A DNA stretch of 64,000 bases from Aeropyrum camini SY1 = JCM 12091 (GTDB taxonomy: Archaea; Thermoproteota; Thermoprotei_A; Sulfolobales; Acidilobaceae): positions 1,364,001-1,428,000 of the forward strand of contig NC_022521.1 of the NCBI RefSeq assembly GCF_000591035.1, given 5' to 3'. The position numbers were made by a program, and so were the translations under genes. The notes beneath the pieces are model-generated. The model made no database searches, had not been told where the DNA came from, and was given only the letters and a program-made list of their open reading frames with translations. Positions 60,228 through 64,000 of this stretch are shown here, in pieces; position 1 is the stretch's first letter; each line of letters starts with the position of its first letter.

Positions 60228-60865
60228 CAGCCCGTATACTTGAGAGGTCGGGCTTCAGGGTGCTCGACTTCCACGTTCCGATTGAAGAGGGGGGTGTGGA
60301 AGTCGGGGAGATCGACATAGTTGCTGAGAAGGGCGGCCAGAAATACTCGGTTGAGGTTAAGGCTGGAATGGCGGATATAAACGCGGTGAGACAGGCATAC
60401 GTCAACAGCCTGGTATCGGGCATGAAACCCATGATAATAGCTCGGGGTGCGGACGAGGGGGCCCGCAGGCTTGCTGAGAAGCTGGGGGTGGAACTTATAG
60501 TGCTGCCTGACGTGGTCGTGTCATCCACGGACGACTTGAAGGAGATAGTTGAGGAGGCTGTAGACCATGCTATAATTTCGCTCCTTGAACCTCTCCTGCA
60601 CTGCGAAACCCTGGATAGCAGCGACCTTGCAATCCTCGAGGCGATATCCAGGGCCAGGAGCTTTAGGGAGGCGGCGGAGAGGCTGGGGGTGGGGGTGGAG
60701 GAGCTGGCTTCTAGTGTTGAACGGCTCAAAAAGGCGGGCGTACTCCCCAAGTCGTCATACAAGAGGATGAGGGCCGCGGCGTTCATAGTTCTAGTAGGCT
60801 GTAGATTACTGGCGGATGGCCGATACCGTGCTAGCGAGGGAGAGCAACATGTACCCCGCCCCTGA
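60188..60865 (+). CDS. PD-(D/E)XK-type nuclease-like protein with C-terminal HTH
   Basis: 225 residues. The N-terminal domain (about 1-115) has the restriction-like nuclease core: E in NSEEIAARILERSGFRVLDF, D in EVGEIDIVAEKGG, and ExK in KYSVEVKAGMADI, resembling YraN/RecB-nuclease-like archaeal proteins. The C-terminal half has a winged-helix-like segment (LAILEAISRARSFREAAERLGVGVEEL). It could cut DNA or RNA in repair or defence; no modification enzyme is adjacent. Start codon near 60188 overlaps the previous gene. Confidence 0.72.
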   Translation: MAGRRAWRNSEEIAARILERSGFRVLDFHVPIEEGGVEVGEIDIVAEKGGQKYSVEVKAGMADINAVRQAYVNSLVSGMKPMIIARGADEGARRLAEKLGVELIVLPDVVVSSTDDLKEIVEEAVDHAIISLLEPLLHCETLDSSDLAILEAISRARSFREAAERLGVGVEELASSVERLKKAGVLPKSSYKRMRAAAFIVLVGCRLLADGRYRASEGEQHVPRP

Positions 60866-60867
60866 CA

Positions 60868-60910
60868 CCCGCTCTCACTCACACGCCGTCCTTCGGCGGG
60901 CTCGAGCGGG
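60868..60910. repeat. Inverted repeat between convergent genes
   Basis: CCCGCTC (60868-60874) and GAGCGGG (60904-60910) enclose an inner hairpin GCCG-TCCTT-CGGC (60885-60897). It begins 3 nt after the stop of the nuclease gene and lies before the stop of the leftward small gene at 60982. A bidirectional termination or RNA-end-protecting role fits. Confidence 0.5.
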
Positions 60911-60981
60911 CTCTCTACAGCGGGGCCATTTAAAGGGTATAGCCGACCGCCAGTGATAAAATATGGCCTCGCGGCAGGCCC

Positions 60982-61158
60982 CTACCCTACTCCTCTCCTC
61001 CTCGCCTCCCTCCTAAGATGCTCTAGAACCCAGTACGGGTCTCCGTCGTACATCTCCTCCAGCCTTTCTATAGCGTCCATCCATCTCCTGCCGTAGAGTT
61101 TTTTGGCTAGGGTTATAGTCTCCTGGAGAACCTTCTTAGCCTCGTCGATGCCCTCCAA
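60982..61158 (-). CDS. Small conserved-looking protein, 58 residues
   Basis: A frame from TTG 61158 to TAG 60982. The product begins EGIDEAKKVLQETITLAKK and continues LYGRRWMDAIERLEEMYDG, then DPYWVLEHLRREARRRG. It is strongly helical, with alternating charge and hydrophobic positions, and clearly protein-like. TTAAGGGG and CAAGCC precede the TTG. No family recognised. It lies 57 bp downstream of NMD3 on the same strand and may be co-transcribed, which suggests but does not prove a link to ribosome biogenesis. Confidence 0.6.
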   Translation of the reverse strand: MEGIDEAKKVLQETITLAKKLYGRRWMDAIERLEEMYDGDPYWVLEHLRREARRRGVG

Positions 61159-61214
61159 GGCTTGAACCCCTTAACCTCCCTAGGCCATTCATGCCTTGTA
61201 CCCTCCAGAGGCTT

Positions 61215-61958
61215 TTACCTCTCCCCACGCTGTGAAGCACCCTCCAGCCTGACTACTATTGTCTTCCTAGATCTCCTCTTTCCCATGCTGCTTGTCCCAA
61301 CGTGCTCGTACACTATTCTAGACACCTTGACACGCGCTATGGAACCTAGTCTGGAGACGAACCTAGCCGCGGCGCCTCTATGGTGGAAGTATACGTCCAC
61401 GCCGCCCCTGACTGGGATAACATCTACGGGAGCCTCCTTCGGGTCGAGAGTATTTAGAACCCTCTCCACAGTATCCTCAGCCGCCGCCCCTCTAACCTGG
61501 ACTAGTGTGTCATACTCTCCGCTCCTCTTGACAATGCAGAGCGGGCACGTGGAGGGGTTCAGCCTCAGGACAATACTTCGGGATACATTGAACGCTAGGC
61601 CCTGGTGCGAGGCTTTTAGACGGAGCCTCACCCTGGTCCTCCAGTCCAGGCTTGTCTCGAGTGACCATCCCTCCAGCACGACCTGCTCAACCGGATGGAC
61701 AGGCTTATATGCAATACTAGAGAGTATAAGGCCGACCCCCTCCTCCGGCGTACGGTAGTACAGCCACCTGTGTCCAACCCTGATTCTCCCGCACGACGTG
61801 CAAACGTCTACAGCCAGCTCCCTGGGCAGACCCTCCACGACCCCATGCCTCTTATCGAAACACTCCGGACAGAGTCCTCGCAACAGCACCTCACTAGGCC
61901 TACCGCAACCCGCACAGCTCTTCAAGCCTCTCACGAAAGCCTCCACCCCCCGGGTCAA
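61215..61958 (-). CDS. nmd3: NMD3-family protein (60S export/assembly homologue)
   Basis: Archaeal homologue of the eukaryotic large-subunit export adaptor; in archaea thought to act in late large-subunit maturation. The N-terminal zinc fingers are clear: SCAGCGRPSEVLLRGLCPECF and DVCTSCGRIRVG, and a third CPLCIVKR near 137. An OB-like C-terminal region with VDVIPVRGGVDVYFHHRGAA follows. 247 residues, lacking the eukaryotic NES tail. The start at 61958 is uncertain. Confidence 0.85.
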   Translation of the reverse strand: MTRGVEAFVRGLKSCAGCGRPSEVLLRGLCPECFDKRHGVVEGLPRELAVDVCTSCGRIRVGHRWLYYRTPEEGVGLILSSIAYKPVHPVEQVVLEGWSLETSLDWRTRVRLRLKASHQGLAFNVSRSIVLRLNPSTCPLCIVKRSGEYDTLVQVRGAAAEDTVERVLNTLDPKEAPVDVIPVRGGVDVYFHHRGAAARFVSRLGSIARVKVSRIVYEHVGTSSMGKRRSRKTIVVRLEGASQRGER

Positions 61959-62036
61959 ACGGCGTTGTGTGTAGCTTTCCCTTCCGCCACGCTCTTTAAG
62001 CCTCTACGACACGCCGGCTCTACAGCGGGAGGGCCT

Positions 62037-62525
62037 ATGTCGGGCGTCGAGCCCCCCAGTCCCATAATAGGTTTGCTAGTCTCACTGGGATATGTATTGC
62101 TCGCCTGTAGCTCCACAGCGTCCTGCACACTCTATAACCCCCGAGGACGTGGTGGAAGGCTCGCAGTCCCTATGGACTGGCCGAGCAAGATTAAGCCCGC
62201 GCCTGCGGATGTCCCTCCTGGCGGGGAGGTCCTCGACCCACACACGCTCAGGCCTTTAGAGGGTGCCCCAAGGGGCTCATGGGTTGTCGTATCGGAGCCT
62301 GGTGCTAGGGCAGCCGTTGAAAAGCATGTAGGACGCGTCGTACGCACTGTCCAGCCAAGGCTCCTCCATGCAGTGAGACTCTACACCACACCCACTCAAG
62401 AGGTGGTTAGGATTCTGAGGGAGAGCAGCGCCCCCCTAGTTCTACCCTGCGGAAACCTTTGGAGGAGCCTCCCCCTGAGCCTGCCATGCGGTAGCGACAG
62501 TAGGGGCGCGAGCCTGGCCAGCTAG
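62037..62525 (+). CDS. Hypothetical protein
   Basis: 162 residues from ATG 62037, preceded by GCGGGAGGGCCT and a TATA-like CTCTTTAAGCC (61990-62000). I do not recognise it. A hydrophobic N-terminal segment (IIGLLVSLGYVLLACSS) with Cys, then SCTLYNPRGRGG, PMDWPSKIKPAPADVPPGGEV and WVVVSEPGARAAVEKH; Cys pairs recur near the end (LVLPCGNLW, LPCGSDS). It may be a small membrane-tethered or secreted enzyme. It overlaps the convergent FAU-1 gene by 4 bp. Confidence 0.6.
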   Translation: MSGVEPPSPIIGLLVSLGYVLLACSSTASCTLYNPRGRGGRLAVPMDWPSKIKPAPADVPPGGEVLDPHTLRPLEGAPRGSWVVVSEPGARAAVEKHVGRVVRTVQPRLLHAVRLYTTPTQEVVRILRESSAPLVLPCGNLWRSLPLSLPCGSDSRGASLAS

Positions 62526-63937
62526 GGGTACCTGGACTTTAGAAGGCCTAAGGCCCTCTCAGCCTGCCTCTCCGCTTCACGGCACAGCGTGTCCGTCAGC
62601 AGGCCGGAGCTACACGCCACCTCCAGGTCGCCCCTATCTATGATCTCCGGCTCCTCTCCAGGCCTCTTTACCACATCCACGAGAAGGTCGAGGTACTTGA
62701 CGCCTTCGAAGCCGACCTCAGGAGGAGTGTTAACATTAGCATACACGCCCAGCAGCCTACCAGCCCTGTCATAGTATTCATGGACGGTGAGCCAGTCACC
62801 TAGGAACACGCTGGTCACCCCCCTGTCTCCAGGACGCCTCTCCAAACCTAGCCCGTCGTAGACACCAGCACTCCTGAACGTCCTCTCGAGCACGATCTCC
62901 CCCCCACGCCCTGCATTGGGCCTGTAGGAAGACACCCTAAATGGCCCCAGCCTTATGGTCTCGCCGTCCGGCCTCCTGTGGAGTATCACCGCTGTCCTGC
63001 CGACTAGTCTTGAGGATATGAACCTGACTATGAGATCCCCCGCCTCAGCACCCCAAAACCCCTCCCTGACCCCCTCCTCCGCGAAGTCGGTTAACAGGCC
63101 CTCTGCATCGCTGCTCCAGCTCTTCAGGCTATGGTGGTTGTTGACGGTGGGGTAGAGGCCTGCCCTCAGCCCGTCCATAACCCTCTTAGCTGTGCTAGGA
63201 AGGTAAACTAGGGAGAGGTACTCCCCCCGGGAAACAACGGCCAGCTCTCTCCCAGGCCCCTCTCCCCACAGCCTCTCAGCCTCTCTCGCCAGCCGTCTGA
63301 TCTCGGCCGACAAATCCTCCTCCCCCACCAGCCTAGCACCGCTTCTAACGTGCACCGAGAACCTGTTCAGGTCTACGCCGCTCGCCTCCACGGCTTTCAA
63401 GGCCCTAGCCGCCTCTTCGCCTGAGAGGTGCCTGCTAACCCTCACCCCAGAGCCGGGGTGGGATACCCTGGCCGTGAGGCCGGTCAACTCCACCCCGAGC
63501 CTCCCCTCCACAACAGACTCCCCAGGGGGGCTCCTAACCACTGTGAGCCTGACCATGCTTCCGGGTTGGGGGCACTCGCCACCCCTGATGACGATCTCGA
63601 CCCCACCGGGCCCCTCAGCCCTACACCCCTCCACAGCTCGCGCGTCTACAACACTTCTCAGACCGAGGATACTCCTCCTCACCGCAGCATGACCAACCTC
63701 CTCCAGAAGATCCCGCTCAAACCTCTCTCCAGCCTCGTAGGGGAACCCATGTATAACAACCTCGTCTCTACTCTCCTCGCCATGTTTGACAGTGATGTTT
63801 GGGGGCCTAGCAGAAACGGGGACCTGTATCCTGCTGAGCATAGTCCTGCTGAGGTCGGATAGCAGGTAGCCCTTCTTAAGGGCGAGCGCGACCAGCGCGG
63901 TGGCGTATATCCCCCTAACCCTCACGGCGTATAGCAA
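62522..63937 (-). CDS. FAU-1 family RNA-binding protein/ribonuclease (DUF402 C-terminus)
   Basis: Archaeal AU-rich-RNA-binding protein family, implicated in RNA processing. The N-terminus LLYAVRVRGIYATALVALAL is the family start; a central S1-like region follows, and the C-terminal DUF402 domain ends with GDWLTVHEYYDRAGRLLGVYANVNTPPE and LDLLVDVVKRPGEEPEIIDRGDLE (described in parts). The frame is open to the window edge at 64000. By family comparison I place the start at TTG 63937 or GTG 63925, so the gene is probably complete at about 470 residues. Confidence 0.82.
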   Translation of the reverse strand: MLYAVRVRGIYATALVALALKKGYLLSDLSRTMLSRIQVPVSARPPNITVKHGEESRDEVVIHGFPYEAGERFERDLLEEVGHAAVRRSILGLRSVVDARAVEGCRAEGPGGVEIVIRGGECPQPGSMVRLTVVRSPPGESVVEGRLGVELTGLTARVSHPGSGVRVSRHLSGEEAARALKAVEASGVDLNRFSVHVRSGARLVGEEDLSAEIRRLAREAERLWGEGPGRELAVVSRGEYLSLVYLPSTAKRVMDGLRAGLYPTVNNHHSLKSWSSDAEGLLTDFAEEGVREGFWGAEAGDLIVRFISSRLVGRTAVILHRRPDGETIRLGPFRVSSYRPNAGRGGEIVLERTFRSAGVYDGLGLERRPGDRGVTSVFLGDWLTVHEYYDRAGRLLGVYANVNTPPEVGFEGVKYLDLLVDVVKRPGEEPEIIDRGDLEVACSSGLLTDTLCREAERQAERALGLLKSRYP

Positions 63938-64000
63938 CCGGACGCAGACCCCCCACGGCCGTTTAGAGGGGTGTTGGAGGCCTTCTTCGACGCCCTTCAA

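Noticed and set aside
60868-60912. Second H/ACA RNA candidate (stem CCCGCTC/GAGCGGG with inner hairpin)
   Set aside because: The upper stem is only 4 bp and the distance to ACA is 19 nt on the plus strand; the minus strand has no ACA. Kept only as an inverted repeat.
61695-62036. N-terminal extension of the hypothetical gene at 62037
   Set aside because: This part is antisense to NMD3; a good ribosome-binding site and TATA box support the start at 62037 instead.
1-64000. CRISPR arrays, insertion sequences, prophage or integrase genes
   Set aside because: I saw no regularly spaced repeats, transposase or recombinase motifs, or terminal repeats anywhere in the window.

Overview
The window reads as chromosome of a hyperthermophilic crenarchaeon, most likely Aeropyrum. 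The evidence is archaeal/eukaryote-type information genes (eL33, eS26, PheST, archaeal ProRS and GltX, NMD3, PriX, FAU-1), archaeal TATA boxes 20-30 nt upstream of genes, frequent GTG/TTG starts, and a tRNA-Tyr with a bulge-helix-bulge intron. A 250-residue 1-Cys-type thioredoxin peroxidase has Cys50, Cys207 and Cys213 where the well-studied A. pernix enzyme has them. As I recall that protein, the match is close but not identical, so a sister species such as A. camini is plausible (inference). I see no CRISPR array, insertion sequence, prophage or plasmid backbone.

Layout. 1-7.8 kb: two divergent ABC-transporter binding proteins, one cut by the window edge and one heading a complete oligopeptide transporter (dppA-B-C-D-F). 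7.8-11.3 kb: a metallo-beta-lactamase-fold hydrolase, a sphingosine-phosphate-lyase-like PLP enzyme and an MFS carrier. 11.4-15.1 kb (minus): an anchored surface protein and an ABC-ATPase/acetyltransferase fusion. 15.1-22.5 kb: an AT-rich gap holding a 41-residue C2H2 zinc finger, then a thioredoxin-CcdA fusion, a very large CcmF-like protein and a stalked surface protein, which together suggest cytochrome c maturation at the membrane. 22.7-38 kb: metabolic and redox genes (nitrilase, peroxiredoxin, acyl-CoA ligase, threonine synthase, RibL-like FAD synthase, S9 peptidase, sugar nucleotidyltransferase), two more stalked surface proteins, intron-bearing tRNA-Tyr, and two guide-RNA candidates. 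38-43.8 kb (minus): heme operon hemB-hemL-hemC-hemA followed by a beta-CASP-like nuclease. 43.9-50 kb (plus): pheS-pheT-mptA with a maltokinase-like gene and a DUF2797 gene. 50-55 kb (minus): small membrane proteins, a trpB gene interrupted by an in-frame TAA, and gltX. 55-64 kb: mptE, eL33, tRNA-Gln, priX, the ATPase proteolipid, proS, eS26, a PD-(D/E)XK nuclease pair, NMD3 and FAU-1.

The strongest new observation is a probable H/ACA guide RNA at about 35270-35358. It has its own TATA box, a 15-nt spacing to the ACA box, and a pocket complementary to the universal archaeal 16S segment AGGAAUUGGCGGG. Other points worth a second look are a C/D-box sRNA candidate next to tRNA-Tyr, the trpB stop codon, a threonine synthase with no ATG/GTG/TTG start for its zinc-ribbon domain, and two mutually exclusive hairpins in the pheS leader. 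MptA and MptE both occur here, pointing to a local supply of the pterin precursor; MptA lies in the phenylalanyl-tRNA synthetase operon.
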